Positions 52,730 through 61,814 are shown, counted from the first letter of the stretch. The stretch is DNA of 64,000 bases from Spartobacteria bacterium (GCA_003169695.1 PNAS01000076.1:21889-85888), one strand, 5' to 3'. A program made the numbers and translations. The notes: generated by a model from the sequence alone, not told the origin.

Positions 52730-54580
52730 ATGCTACCGGTATCGAAGCGCTCCCCTCAGCAACAACGGCTCTTGCTTCGCCTTGGTTTGAAGCAAAACAC
52801 GATTAAACAGAGCGGCTTTTTTACCCAATTGAATACTACCACCATTCACTCTCATCTCGTTCCACCGCACGGTGGAGAACTCGTTGACCTCATCCTGGAC
52901 AAGGAAACCGCTGCCGCCAGCAAGGCCCAGTCGCGTGATTACCCATCCTGGGATTTAACCGCGCGCCAGCTCTGCGATCTCGAGTTGCTCTTGAGCGGGG
53001 GTTTTTCTCCGCTCCGCGGTTTCATGAACAAAGCCGACTACGAAGGCGTTTGCAACGACATGAAGCTGACCAGCGGCCTGATCTGGCCCATCCCAACCAC
53101 GCTCGATGTCACCGAAGCTGTTGCCAAGACGCTGAAGCCGGGGAGCACCAAGCTCGCGCTGCGCGACGGAGAAGGAGTCATGCTTGCCATCCTGCACGTG
53201 GAAGAGGTGTGGCAACCGGATCGAGAAGCGGAGGCAAAAGCCGTTTTTAATACGAAGAGTCCTGTCCACCCGGGGGTAAACTATCTCCTCAACCAGGCTC
53301 ATCCTTGGTATGTCGGCGGTCGTCTCGAAGGTCTGCAGCTGCCCAGCCACTATGACTTCAAGGCTTTGCGCCCGACTCCAGCCGAGCTGCGCGCTGAGTT
53401 TACCAACCTGGGTTGGCGTCGCATCGTCGCATTCCAAACTCGCAATCCGATGCATCGCGCCCATGTCGAACTCACCTTCCGCGCGGCCAAACAAGTCGAA
53501 GCCAGTTTGCTTATTCAACCGGTGGTCGGCATGACCAAGCCGGGCGACGTCGATTACTTTACCCGCGTCCGCTGTTATCAGTTACTCGTCGGTAAATATC
53601 CGCCGGGAACGGCCAAGCTCGCATTGTTACCGCTCGCCATGCGTATGGGCGGACCGCGCGAAGCGATCTGGCACGCCTTGATTCGCAAGAACCATGGCTG
53701 CTCCCATCTAATCGTCGGCCGCGACCATGCCGGGCCGGGCAAAGACAGTAACGGTAAGCCATTCTACGGGCCTTATGAAGCCCAGGAAGTGTTTAAGAAA
53801 CATGAGGCTGAGATAGGTGTGACCATGGTGCCCTTCCACATGATGGTCTATCGGGAAGATCAGGCGAAGTATTATCCCGAGAACGAAATCCCCGCCGGCG
53901 CTCGGGTGCTCGATCTTTCCGGCACCGAATTACGTCAGCGATTGAACGAAGGCCGCGAAATACCCGATTGGTTCACGTATCCAGAGGTGGGCCGGGAGTT
54001 GCGGCGCAGTTTTCCGCCGAGACACAAGCAAGGTATCACTATCTTCTTTAGCGGGCTCTCCGGCGCTGGTAAGTCAACCATCGCGAATGTGCTCCTCACC
54101 AAGTTTCTCGAGGTGGGCGGCAGACCAGTCACTTTGTTGGACGGCGACTTGGTGCGCAAGCATCTCTCGTCCGAGCTGGGCTTCTCCAAGGAACACCGCG
54201 ACATCAACATTCGCCGCATCGGCTATGTCGCATCCGAGATCACCAAGAACGGCGGCATCGCCATTTGCGCCCCCATCGCGCCCTACGACACCACGCGCAA
54301 AGACGTGCGCGCCCTGGTCGAACCGGTCGGTGGTTTCGTCATGGTGCATTTATCCACCTCGGTGGAGGTATGCGAACGGCGCGACCGCAAAGGACTCTAT
54401 GCCAAGGCGCGCGCGGGCATTCTAAAAGAGTTCACCGGTATCTCCGATCCCTACGAGATACCGACCGACGCCGAAGTCACCATCAACACCGCGGAGCGTT
54501 CGCCGGAAGAAGCCGCCCAGGAAATCATATTGCACCTGGAACGCGAAGGCTTCATCGGAATGAACGGCAACTTAGCCTGA
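52730..54580 (+). CDS. sat-cysC: Bifunctional ATP sulfurylase/APS kinase
   Basis: 616 residues. ATP sulfurylase part (about 45-410): QTRNPMHRAHVELTFRA (QxRNPxHxAH, about 240), and GRDHAGPGKDSNG (GRDHAG). APS kinase part (about 430-610): FFSGLSGAGKSTIANVL (P-loop, about 440), RKHLSSELGFSKEHRDINIRRI, and SDPYEIP near the end. It makes APS and then PAPS from sulfate and ATP. The order ATPS-APSK is that of fungal and Aquifex-type fusions, opposite to animal PAPS synthases. No APS/PAPS reductase is in the window. Start uncertain: the ATG at 52730 gives an N-terminal extension of about 35 residues. Confidence 0.93.
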   Translation: MLPVSKRSPQQQRLLLRLGLKQNTIKQSGFFTQLNTTTIHSHLVPPHGGELVDLILDKETAAASKAQSRDYPSWDLTARQLCDLELLLSGGFSPLRGFMNKADYEGVCNDMKLTSGLIWPIPTTLDVTEAVAKTLKPGSTKLALRDGEGVMLAILHVEEVWQPDREAEAKAVFNTKSPVHPGVNYLLNQAHPWYVGGRLEGLQLPSHYDFKALRPTPAELRAEFTNLGWRRIVAFQTRNPMHRAHVELTFRAAKQVEASLLIQPVVGMTKPGDVDYFTRVRCYQLLVGKYPPGTAKLALLPLAMRMGGPREAIWHALIRKNHGCSHLIVGRDHAGPGKDSNGKPFYGPYEAQEVFKKHEAEIGVTMVPFHMMVYREDQAKYYPENEIPAGARVLDLSGTELRQRLNEGREIPDWFTYPEVGRELRRSFPPRHKQGITIFFSGLSGAGKSTIANVLLTKFLEVGGRPVTLLDGDLVRKHLSSELGFSKEHRDINIRRIGYVASEITKNGGIAICAPIAPYDTTRKDVRALVEPVGGFVMVHLSTSVEVCERRDRKGLYAKARAGILKEFTGISDPYEIPTDAEVTINTAERSPEEAAQEIILHLEREGFIGMNGNLA

Positions 54581-54812
54581 CGAAAGGGTAGATCAGGCGC
54601 GAGCGGTGGCGGCGATTTCTTCCTCTGCATCTGCCACCCGCATGTAGGACCCGGCGGCGCGACGTCAGCCAAAAACTGGCTCGCCACACCGGAGGTCGCC
54701 GCGGCGACCAAAGGCGGGTTAACCGCGGATGACACGGATCACTCGGATGGTTCTGAAAGCAACATCAGGGTTTGAGCGCCTGCTCGCGAAAGCCTTCGGA
54801 GTAGAACTACCT

Positions 54813-54901
54813 GGTGGATCAAGCGTTCCGTCGCTCGATGTTAGAAAATGGCGACAAAGCTGCGTTGCCTTGTCATCGCGCGGCGGCGCGCGCGATCCAC
54901 C
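54813..54901. repeat. REPIN-like inverted repeat element C
   Basis: 89 bp from ggtggatcaagcg to cgcgcgatccacc. The left arm matches element A (tccgtcgctcgatgtta); the right arm has cgcgcggcggcgcgcgcgatccacc. The spacer is about 40 bases. Immediately left, gctcgcgaaagccttcggagt is shared with 60056-60080. Confidence 0.7.
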
Positions 54902-54963
54902 TCGCCTCTCATCATTTGTTGTTCGACATTCGTCTCTACCCCCTGCCATTCGACCTTCGCCCC

Positions 54964-55010
54964 ATGGATTTCATGATCCACCACGACGGCCGCGACATCG
55001 TTTTCGGAGT
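54964..55010 (+). pseudogene. 5' fragment of a GYF-domain gene
   Basis: ATG 54964 starts MDFMIHHDGRDI, closely resembling the start of the GYF-PH gene at 59050 (MDFLIHHDAREI), and the 15 or so bases upstream (cattcgaccttcgc) also match. After about 12 codons the similarity stops and the frame runs into gc-rich repeat sequence. So it is a truncated copy or a copied 5' segment rather than a gene. Confidence 0.6.
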
Positions 55011-55140
55011 TGGGCGCTCGCCACGGGGGGGCCCGTGCGGGGCGAAGGCGGGTTCGGCACGTTAGTGCCGCCGACCCAAGCAACATTTGGTGAATTGGGC
55101 TTGTGCTCATCCGCGCGACCGGATACGCAAATCGACTTCA

Positions 55141-56562
55141 ATGCTCTTTAACTCCCTTACGTTCGTTGTCTTTTTCACGGTCGTCGTGACCGCGTACTGG
55201 AGCATGCGTTCCTGGACCACGCGGAAAAACTTGCTAGTTGTCGCGAGCTACATTTTTTACGGCGCGTGGAACCCTCCGTTTGCCGCTCTGCTTTTTTCCA
55301 CCACCGCGATGGATTTTTGGCTCGGAGCCCGCATCGCCCGCGCGAAAGGGTCTCATGCCCGGCGGATCTGGTTGATCGCCAGTGTCTGCATGAATCTGAG
55401 CATGCTGGGATTCTTTAAATACGGGAACTTCCTCCTCGAGAACTTCCAGTGGTTGATGGCGCGCATCGGCATCCTCTATCAACCGCCGCACCTGGATATT
55501 TTACTGCCGGTCGGGATTTCTTTCTACACGTTCCATTCTCTTTCCTACACTTTGGACGTCTATCGCGGCGTCATGCAGCCGACGAAATCGCTGCGTGATT
55601 TCGTCCTCGCTGTTTCATTCTTCCCGCAGCTGGTCGCCGGTCCGATCGTGCGCGCGGGGGATTTTCTTCCGCAATTGCTCGCTCCACCGAAGCCGCAGAC
55701 CGGCCGCTTTCTTTGGGGCCTGGCGCTCATGACTTTGGGCCTGTTCGAAAAAGTCGTCCTGGCCGACACCCTGCTCGCCGGCTCAGCCGATAGAATATTT
55801 AGTTACGATGGACCGCTGATCGCGCTCGATTCCTGGATGGGCGTCATCGCCTTCGCCGGACAAATCTTTTTCGACTTCGCCGGCTATTCCACCTGCGCGA
55901 TCGGCGCGGCCCTCTGCCTCGGCTTCCATCTGAAAGATAATTTCAGATTTCCCTATGCGGCCATCGGCTTCTCGGATTTCTGGCGGCGCTGGCACATTTC
56001 GCTTTCCACCTTCCTGCGGGATTACCTCTACTTTCCGCTCGGCGGTAACCGGGTTGGATGGATCCGGGCCGCAATCAATCTCGTGATCGTCATGTTCCTG
56101 GGAGGTCTCTGGCATGGCGCGGCCTGGACGTTCGTGGTTTGGGGATTACTTCATGGTTTCTATCTAGTGATAGAGCACGCCTTGAAAGCCTTCTTCGGAG
56201 ACAAGGCGTGGACGGATACGTTCGCGGTGAAAGTTCTGCTCGGTCTTGTCACCTATTTCGCGGTCTGTCTCGCCTGGGTTTTTTTCCGGGCCTCCGACTT
56301 CACCACCGCCACTCGAATGCTGCGCGGCATGTTCGGCGGGCACGCGCACGCCGACGCGATTCTTTCCACGCGCGAAATGCTGCAGATCGGCACCGTCACT
56401 TTCTTCATGATTCTCGCGCACTGGTCGCTGCGCGACATCAGCATCGAACAAGCAGTGGAGCGTCTTCCGCGCTGGCTCGTCACCACTGCCTGGGCCGTCA
56501 TGGCTTGCGCCATTATTCTTACCCAAGGGAGCAGCAATGCCTTCATCTACTTCCAGTTCTGA
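55141..56562 (+). CDS. MBOAT-family O-acyltransferase (AlgI-like)
   Basis: 473 residues from ATG 55141 (MLFNSLTFVVFFTVVVTAYW). About ten or more membrane helices; HISLSTFLRDYLYFPLGGNR and LGGLWHGAAWTFVVWGLLHG (catalytic His) are the MBOAT hallmarks. It moves acetyl groups across the membrane for O-acetylation of an exopolysaccharide. It overlaps the SGNH-like gene by 26 bases, so the two form one unit. No polymer synthase is nearby. Confidence 0.92.
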   Translation: MLFNSLTFVVFFTVVVTAYWSMRSWTTRKNLLVVASYIFYGAWNPPFAALLFSTTAMDFWLGARIARAKGSHARRIWLIASVCMNLSMLGFFKYGNFLLENFQWLMARIGILYQPPHLDILLPVGISFYTFHSLSYTLDVYRGVMQPTKSLRDFVLAVSFFPQLVAGPIVRAGDFLPQLLAPPKPQTGRFLWGLALMTLGLFEKVVLADTLLAGSADRIFSYDGPLIALDSWMGVIAFAGQIFFDFAGYSTCAIGAALCLGFHLKDNFRFPYAAIGFSDFWRRWHISLSTFLRDYLYFPLGGNRVGWIRAAINLVIVMFLGGLWHGAAWTFVVWGLLHGFYLVIEHALKAFFGDKAWTDTFAVKVLLGLVTYFAVCLAWVFFRASDFTTATRMLRGMFGGHAHADAILSTREMLQIGTVTFFMILAHWSLRDISIEQAVERLPRWLVTTAWAVMACAIILTQGSSNAFIYFQF

Positions 56563-57616
56563 ATTCATAAGGGCGATTCCGAGACTGCCCTGGCGCGGAA
56601 TCACCGTCGTCATCGTCGTTCTCGTATTTGCAGCCGCGGCCGCCTGGGAACTTTACGTTCGCTCCATCGGCTATGGTCCGACCCTGAATCCAACCGATGA
56701 CCTTTGGGCGCAAAGACGCCGAGCGGTGAAACCAGAATCAGTTGTCATCATCGGCGACTCACGCGGTTGGTTCGATCTTGATCTCGGCGAATTAGAAAAA
56801 GGTCTCGGGAAACGCCCGGTCCAGCTCGCCATGGGCGGGGGTTGCGCTTATCCCGTGCTCGCTGATCTGGCCAACGACGAACGCTTCCACGGTACCATCA
56901 TCTGTAGCGTCGTCCCGCGGTTGTTCTTCGCGCCTCCGGGCTCTCCGCCAATGGACCGATCCGGGAAATCGGTGCGCCGCTCTCACACCGAGACGTGGGC
57001 CCAGCGCGCCAGCCAATATCTGGCCATACCGTTGGAAGAAAATATGGCCTTTCTCAAACAAGACGACCTAACGACTGAAGCTCTCCTGGAGGAGTTGCCC
57101 ATTCCGGATCGACCGAATGCGCAGGTGCCACCTGCGGGTCCGCCTTACTTCGGCACAATCGATCGCGAGCGCCGCGCCCGAATGATCGAGCGATGTGCTC
57201 AACCTGGAAAGTTGCAGAGCAAGATTCAGCAGAGATGGTTACGCCTCTTTAATCCGCCACCGCCGCCGAGTTTTATTCCTTTGGAAGCGTTCCTCGCGAC
57301 AATGCAGAAGGCGCAGGAGGATCGCTTCCTCGATACAATGAAGGCGGTGGAAAAACTTCGCGCGCGTGGCGGCAAAATCGTTTTCGTCCGTTTTCCCGTC
57401 AGCGGTGAGCTGAAGACTCTCGAGGACAAGCTGAGCCCACGAGCTCAGCTTTGGGAGCCATTACTAAAGAGAACCGGAGTTACCGGCATCTACTTCGAAG
57501 ATTATCCCGAGCTCGCGAGCTTTGTTTGTCCCGAGTGGTCCCATCTGTCCGCCGGCGACTCCGTCGAGTTCAGTAAGCGCCTCATCCCCCATCTCCGCGC
57601 TGCGCTACAGCTGTAG
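56537..57616 (+). CDS. SGNH-like membrane-anchored acetyltransferase partner
   Basis: 359 residues with an N-terminal membrane segment (RGITVVIVVLVFAAAAAW) and a ribosome site aagggag. Block I: ESVVIIGDSRGWFDLDL (GDS); block V: CPEWSHLSAGD, where the usual DxxH is ExxH. The AlgX/AlgJ/PatB partners of MBOATs take the acetyl group outside and place it on sugars. Homology to those is plausible by order and motif, but overall identity is not recognisable by eye. Confidence 0.72.
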   Translation: MPSSTSSSEFIRAIPRLPWRGITVVIVVLVFAAAAAWELYVRSIGYGPTLNPTDDLWAQRRRAVKPESVVIIGDSRGWFDLDLGELEKGLGKRPVQLAMGGGCAYPVLADLANDERFHGTIICSVVPRLFFAPPGSPPMDRSGKSVRRSHTETWAQRASQYLAIPLEENMAFLKQDDLTTEALLEELPIPDRPNAQVPPAGPPYFGTIDRERRARMIERCAQPGKLQSKIQQRWLRLFNPPPPPSFIPLEAFLATMQKAQEDRFLDTMKAVEKLRARGGKIVFVRFPVSGELKTLEDKLSPRAQLWEPLLKRTGVTGIYFEDYPELASFVCPEWSHLSAGDSVEFSKRLIPHLRAALQL

Positions 57617-57637
57617 CATCATTCGACCTCCGCTAGA

Positions 57638-57696
57638 TTCGAACTTCGTCACTCGCCCTTCGAACTTCGTCATTCGCCCTTCGAACTTGTCTCGCG
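57638..57696. repeat. 21-bp tandem repeat, 2.7 copies
   Basis: Unit ttcgaacttcgtca(c/t)tcgccc at 57638-57658, 57659-57679 and a partial at 57680-57696. It lies between the convergent SGNH-like and MDR genes, in a ttcgaa/cattcg-rich zone like those at 59012-59040 and 59820-59850. Confidence 0.75.
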
Positions 57697-57702
57697 TCCG
57701 CG

Positions 57703-58743
57703 CTACCTCTTTGGTTCGTCAGCAACCTGTAACACGATCTTACCTCGCGTGTGATGCGTCGCGATTTGTTCGTGCGCTTTCGCCACTTCCGATAACGGCA
57801 AGACTTGCGATACGATTGGCGTAATTTTCTTCGCTTCGATTAATCGCGTCAGCTCCTCAAGCACGTTTGCCTTTGGACTGGAACGGATCGATGCGCCGCG
57901 GATCCCATGCGCGTCCAGCGTCGCTTGATCTGGATCGTCCACGATTGACACAATCATGCCGCCTTTCTTCACCACGCCGTACGATCGTTTGAGCGTGTCT
58001 TCGCCCACCGTGTCCAGGACTACATCGACATCTCTGGCGACATCTTCGAATTTTGCTTTTCTGTAATCGATTGCTTGATCGGCGCCCAGCTTTTTGAGGA
58101 AATCTTGATTCGTAGCTGACGCGGTTGCGATCACTTTTGCGCCTCGCGCCTTCGCGATTTGGATCGCGAAATGCCCGACCCCACCGGACCCACCGTGAAT
58201 GAGCACTGTTTGTCCCGCGCTCAACTTCGCGGTCTCGATCAATGCCTGCCACGCGGTCGAAGCGGCCGCCGGAACTGCCGCGGCCTGTGCGTAACTCAAC
58301 GCTTTTGGTTTGAGCGCGGCTTCACTCTCCTTCGCCACCACGAATTGTGCGTATCCGCCTTCGCTTGCCAACGTGAAAAACGCGTAAACGGGGTCGCCCG
58401 CCTTGAACTTGCCGATCTTCGCTCCGGTTTTCTCGACCACGCCGGCGGCATCCATTCCGGGAATCAGCGGCAGCTTGTCGCCGATTATTTGAGCCAGATA
58501 ACCCTGGCGTATCGCCGCATCCACTGGATTGACCGACGCAGCTATTACGCGAATGAGAATTTCATCCTCCTTCGGCTCGGGCTGCGGCACATCTTCCAGC
58601 TTCAACACTTCCAGCCCGCCGTAAGCGTGAATGACTACCGCCTTCATCGTCGGCTTCTCCCCCGATGGAATAGCGGCGAAACAGGGCAGAATCGCCAGTG
58701 TCGTTAGGCCACAGAGCACTGCTACTCCGTTTGAAATTCGCAT
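57703..58743 (-). CDS. Zinc-free MDR quinone/NADPH oxidoreductase
   Basis: 346 residues with a signal peptide-like start (CGLTTLAILPCFAAIPSG). MDR fold: ILIRVIAASVNPVDAAIRQG, the NADPH-binding HGGSGGVGHFAIQIAKARGA and VLDTVGEDTLKRS. It resembles the quinone oxidoreductase branch. The exported-looking N terminus is unusual for an NADPH enzyme and may be a membrane anchor or a mis-chosen start. Confidence 0.87.
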   Translation of the reverse strand: MRISNGVAVLCGLTTLAILPCFAAIPSGEKPTMKAVVIHAYGGLEVLKLEDVPQPEPKEDEILIRVIAASVNPVDAAIRQGYLAQIIGDKLPLIPGMDAAGVVEKTGAKIGKFKAGDPVYAFFTLASEGGYAQFVVAKESEAALKPKALSYAQAAAVPAAASTAWQALIETAKLSAGQTVLIHGGSGGVGHFAIQIAKARGAKVIATASATNQDFLKKLGADQAIDYRKAKFEDVARDVDVVLDTVGEDTLKRSYGVVKKGGMIVSIVDDPDQATLDAHGIRGASIRSSPKANVLEELTRLIEAKKITPIVSQVLPLSEVAKAHEQIATHHTRGKIVLQVADEPKR

Positions 58744-59049
58744 CTGCCTAGCGTCTCCTTAAACCACACCCGGAAGCGAGCGCAAAATAGGTGTCGTGTC
58801 AGCTAAAAGCTGGCTCGCCGCGCGGTGGCCGCGGCAGCCAAAGATGGGTTAACCGTGGATGGTGCGGATTACCCGAATTGTTTTTCTCTTCCTGACCTTG
58901 GACGCCCGGCCGCCGTAGCCACTTCGGCTGAGGAGGCTTGGCCATTCGCGAGCGTAGCCCGCGCTGTCTCCTCTTCCATTGGACGTTGGGCGTTCGTCTC
59001 TGCCTTGTGCTCATTCGACATTCGCCATTCGTCATTCGACCTTCGCTTC
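58744..59049. other. Gene-free stretch with shared repeat and heptamer array
   Basis: 306 bases. Bases 58797-58858 parallel 54660-54730: cagctaaaagctggctcgcc, then a gc-rich segment and gggttaaccgtgga. Bases 59012-59039 are four tandem heptamers of the type cattcgN (cattcga, cattcgc, cattcgt, cattcga), just before the ATG at 59050. No gene seen. Confidence 0.65.
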
Positions 59050-59799
59050 ATGGATTTCCTCATCCACCACGACGCTCGCGAGATCGGCCCCTACTCCGAA
59101 TCCGAAGTGCGCAGCCGCCTCCTCTCCGGCGCGATTTCCTCCTCCGATCCGGCCTGGCATGAAGGAGCCTCGGATTGGGCGCCACTTTCTTCCTTCACAC
59201 AATTCGCCAGCAGTTCCCGGCAAACACCTTCACCCATTCCCAGCGTGAAACCGGCAGCCATCGCTGATAGAGCCACATCCCTGACCCCGCCATCCACGCG
59301 ACCGGCCTTGGATCCGAAATCGCTCGGCTCCTACACCACCGCGACCTTACAGGCCAACGAACGCCCCCTTCATAAGACGACCATTCATTGGATGGTGCTC
59401 ACCGGACCGATTCTCGCCTCCCTGTTCTCGCTCATAATCATTGGGCCGATTGGAATGATCGCTTTCTGGAAAGGCCAATCCTGGGTCTGGTTGTTGTTGG
59501 CGATTCCGGTAGCGATCATAGCTTCCGCGGCGCTCGCCGTGAAGACGAGCGAGCTTGTCATCACCGACCGGCGCGTGCTGATCAAAGTCGGATTCATTCA
59601 ACGCCAGACCTTCGAGATGTTCATTTCGAAAATCGAATCCGTCGCGGTGACTCAAGGCATGATTGGCCGCTTCTTTAATTACGGCACGGTGGAGATTCGC
59701 GGCACAGGCGGCTCCTCAGAATCCTTTGCGACGATTGCCGCTCCCTTGCAGTTCCGCGATGCCATCCAGCTAGTCCAAAGCAATTCCGAACGGCGGTAG
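59050..59799 (+). CDS. GYF-like domain plus bacterial PH membrane protein
   Basis: 249 residues from ATG 59050. The first 50 residues are a GYF_2-type domain (MDFLIHHDAREIGPYSESEV ... AWHEGASDWAPLSSF). A polar linker leads to two membrane segments (LTGPILASLFSLIIIGPIGM, SWVWLLLAIPVAIIASAALA) and then a bPH_2 (DUF304) domain (TDRRVLIKVGFIQRQTFEMFISKIESVAVTQ). GYF_2 domains bind proline-rich peptides; the PH part may bind membranes or other proteins. Function unknown. Confidence 0.82.
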   Translation: MDFLIHHDAREIGPYSESEVRSRLLSGAISSSDPAWHEGASDWAPLSSFTQFASSSRQTPSPIPSVKPAAIADRATSLTPPSTRPALDPKSLGSYTTATLQANERPLHKTTIHWMVLTGPILASLFSLIIIGPIGMIAFWKGQSWVWLLLAIPVAIIASAALAVKTSELVITDRRVLIKVGFIQRQTFEMFISKIESVAVTQGMIGRFFNYGTVEIRGTGGSSESFATIAAPLQFRDAIQLVQSNSERR

Positions 59800-60287
59800 C
59801 GCAGGCCGCGCCGAGTCCGACGTCATTCGAACTTCCTTCGACATTCGATTCAGCACCCTGCGCACGCCAATGCGCCGGCCGAGGTACCGAGTATCACAGG
59901 GACAAATGCCGAAATTCACATAATGGGCTTGCCCCAATTGTTCGGACAGTGAGTCAGGGTTTATTTAGTTCAGTGCGGATTCAAAGTTGACGGGACTGCG
60001 ATAAGCAAGACTGGAATGCAGTCTGGTACGGTTATGAAAGGTTTCGATGTAACTCCCTGCTCGCGAAAGCTTCCAGAGTCAACTCTCAACGACCTGTCAC
60101 GCCGGAGTCTGCGAAGGAGGACCGGTCACGCTGGTCGCGGCCGCGAACGAAAACGAGAGACCGCTACAGAAGAAGGAACGGCGGAGATCGCGTACAAAGT
60201 CATTGAGGGAGTGCCGGACAAGTAACCACTAAAAAATGGCAACGCACCGGCAGCAAGCTTTGTTTCAGCGCGCTAGGATCGTCGGCG
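59800..60287. other. Gene-free stretch with IS3 debris
   Basis: 488 bases between the GYF-PH gene and the porin gene. Contents: ttcg-rich heptamer-like bases (59820-59850), the IS3 end at 59924-60051, shared gctcgcgaaagcttcc (60057-60074), and the agaccgctacagaagaagg repeat near 60158-60176. A plus-strand frame at 60016-60225 is arginine-rich and not credible. Confidence 0.6.
59924..60051 (-). mobile_element. Remnant of an IS3-family element, 3' end
   Basis: On the minus strand, bases 60051-59965 read YIETFHNRTRLHSSLAYRSP then VNFESALN and TAA: the diagnostic C terminus of an IS3-type integrase (Y-x-E-x-x-x-N-x-x-R-x-H-S-x-L-x-Y-x-S-P). Seventeen bases beyond its stop lies a 25-bp terminal-repeat-like sequence starting TG on the plus strand at 59924 (tgggcttgccccaattg...). 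Nothing of the rest of the element is present, so it is a truncated relic. Confidence 0.8.
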
Positions 60288-61814
60288 ATGAAACTACCGC
60301 TAAATCCTTTCGTGTCCTGCGTACGACCCATTGTTTATGCCGTCATTTTCGCTCTTTCTTCGTCATTAGTTTTCGGGCAAGAAACGCCGGGCGATAAGGG
60401 AGCGGATTCCAACGCCGAATTGCTAAAGGAAATGAAGAAACTCGAAGAGAAGGTTGCCACGCTCGAAAAGCGTCTTTCCCATTACGAGAACGACGCAAAG
60501 CGCCACGACAGCGCTGCCGCGAGCGCGAAGCTAAAGACAAACTTCCATAGCTACGACAACGCTCCGGCGCCTGAACAGACAGATGTCACTTCGAATGGAG
60601 CCTTCAAGATCGCACCTAACGAGCATGAGCTTTTCGGCCTCGGTTATCGAAGTCACGCGGTCCTGAGCATCGGCGCTTACGGAGAGATGAAGTTCGGCGG
60701 CGAGGAGACACCCGGAGGCTGGAAGAATGGCTTTGATGCCGGCCGCATCGTGTTGCTTCCGACTCTGCAAGTAACCGACTCGATCACTTTCAATGCGGAA
60801 CTGGAGTTCGAACATGGCGGCATCGCGCAAGACGATGATGACAAACTAACCGGTTCGGTAGACGTCGAACAGGCCTATCTCGATTTCAAATTCAACGATT
60901 ACTTCAACTGGCGCGCACCGGGCATAGATGTCGTGCCATTCGGTTTCATCAATCTGTTTCACGAACCGACGCAGTTCTATAGCGTGCAGCGGCCGGAGTT
61001 GGGCAATGGGTTAATTCCGACGACCTGGTTCGAAGGCAGTACGAGCATTTACGGCAAGATCGTCAACAATTTGAATTATCAATTTCAAATCAATACCGGA
61101 CTGGAGGACGTCGGCTCCAAGGACGGAGTGCCGGACGACCGCTCGTCCTACGAAGGTGGAATCAGCGGGATGGAAGCCCTGGGGCTCGCACGCACACCGA
61201 TCGGTGACTTCGATCAAACAAAGAACGCACCTGGGTTCGCATTGCGCCTGAGCTACACTCCGCCGTTTGCACCGGGGCTGAATGGCAGCTCGAGCGTGTT
61301 CTTTACGTCGAACATCACACCGCGCGGCGCGTTCGCGGATGACGGACATGCGCTCGGACACTCCAGCGTGACCATGCTCGACAGCGAGCTGCGCTATCGC
61401 ATCCCGCGCACCGGCCTCGAACTACGAGGCGAAGTCGTGGATGTTATCATCGGCTCGCCAGGCAATCTGCGCGCGAACAACGATGGCGATCCAGAGGACA
61501 ACGTGGGCAAAAATCTCTGGGGTTATTCGGTGGAGGCGGCTTACCACATCGATCTAAGTGATCACGTTCGTAACGGCTGGGAAATTGTCCCTTTCTACCG
61601 TTATACTTATGAGAACCTTCAAACCGGAGGTTTCTCGGGGATTGATGATAATTTGCCGACTGGCCAGGGCCGCCGACAGTTTCACACTTTCGGCGTCGCC
61701 GTATTCCCGACCCCGCAAATTGTCCTGAAGCTCGATTATCAGTTCGCCCTCGACGATGCGCCGGATTCACCACGGGCAGATCATATTCTAGGCGCAGTTG
61801 GTTTCTTTTTCTAA
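60288..61814 (+). CDS. Outer-membrane porin with coiled-coil N terminus
   Basis: 508 residues. Signal peptide ending ALSSSLVFGQE, then a coiled coil (ELLKEMKKLEEKVATLEKRL, about 43-70), then a beta barrel with alternating hydrophobic strands (GAYGEMKFGGEETPGGW, ITFNAELEFEHGGIA, DYFNWRAPGIDVVPFGFINL, ... ending DHILGAVGFFF with a C-terminal Phe). This is the OprP/DcaP-like porin plan; an OM-anchoring coiled coil may contact peptidoglycan. It leads a three-gene run with a FMN-binding protein and an ApbE, 34 bases to the next start. Confidence 0.82.
   Translation: MKLPLNPFVSCVRPIVYAVIFALSSSLVFGQETPGDKGADSNAELLKEMKKLEEKVATLEKRLSHYENDAKRHDSAAASAKLKTNFHSYDNAPAPEQTDVTSNGAFKIAPNEHELFGLGYRSHAVLSIGAYGEMKFGGEETPGGWKNGFDAGRIVLLPTLQVTDSITFNAELEFEHGGIAQDDDDKLTGSVDVEQAYLDFKFNDYFNWRAPGIDVVPFGFINLFHEPTQFYSVQRPELGNGLIPTTWFEGSTSIYGKIVNNLNYQFQINTGLEDVGSKDGVPDDRSSYEGGISGMEALGLARTPIGDFDQTKNAPGFALRLSYTPPFAPGLNGSSSVFFTSNITPRGAFADDGHALGHSSVTMLDSELRYRIPRTGLELRGEVVDVIIGSPGNLRANNDGDPEDNVGKNLWGYSVEAAYHIDLSDHVRNGWEIVPFYRYTYENLQTGGFSGIDDNLPTGQGRRQFHTFGVAVFPTPQIVLKLDYQFALDDAPDSPRADHILGAVGFFF

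Larger units (their letters stand above)
54581..55140. other. Repeat-rich gene-free stretch
   Basis: 560 bases without a credible gene. It holds: agcca-aaaac-tggct plus the 16-bp palindrome ggtcgccgcggcgacc (54694-54709); the REPIN-like element C (54813-54901); the fragment of a GYF-type gene start (54964-55010); and cggcac-gtta-gtgccg (55056-55071). The upstream half (54660-54730) closely resembles 58797-58860. It looks like a landing zone for repeats and gene debris. Confidence 0.6.

Noticed and set aside
60016..60225. A small plus-strand frame upstream of the porin
   Set aside because: It is antisense of the IS3 remnant at its start and arginine-rich repeat sequence afterwards.
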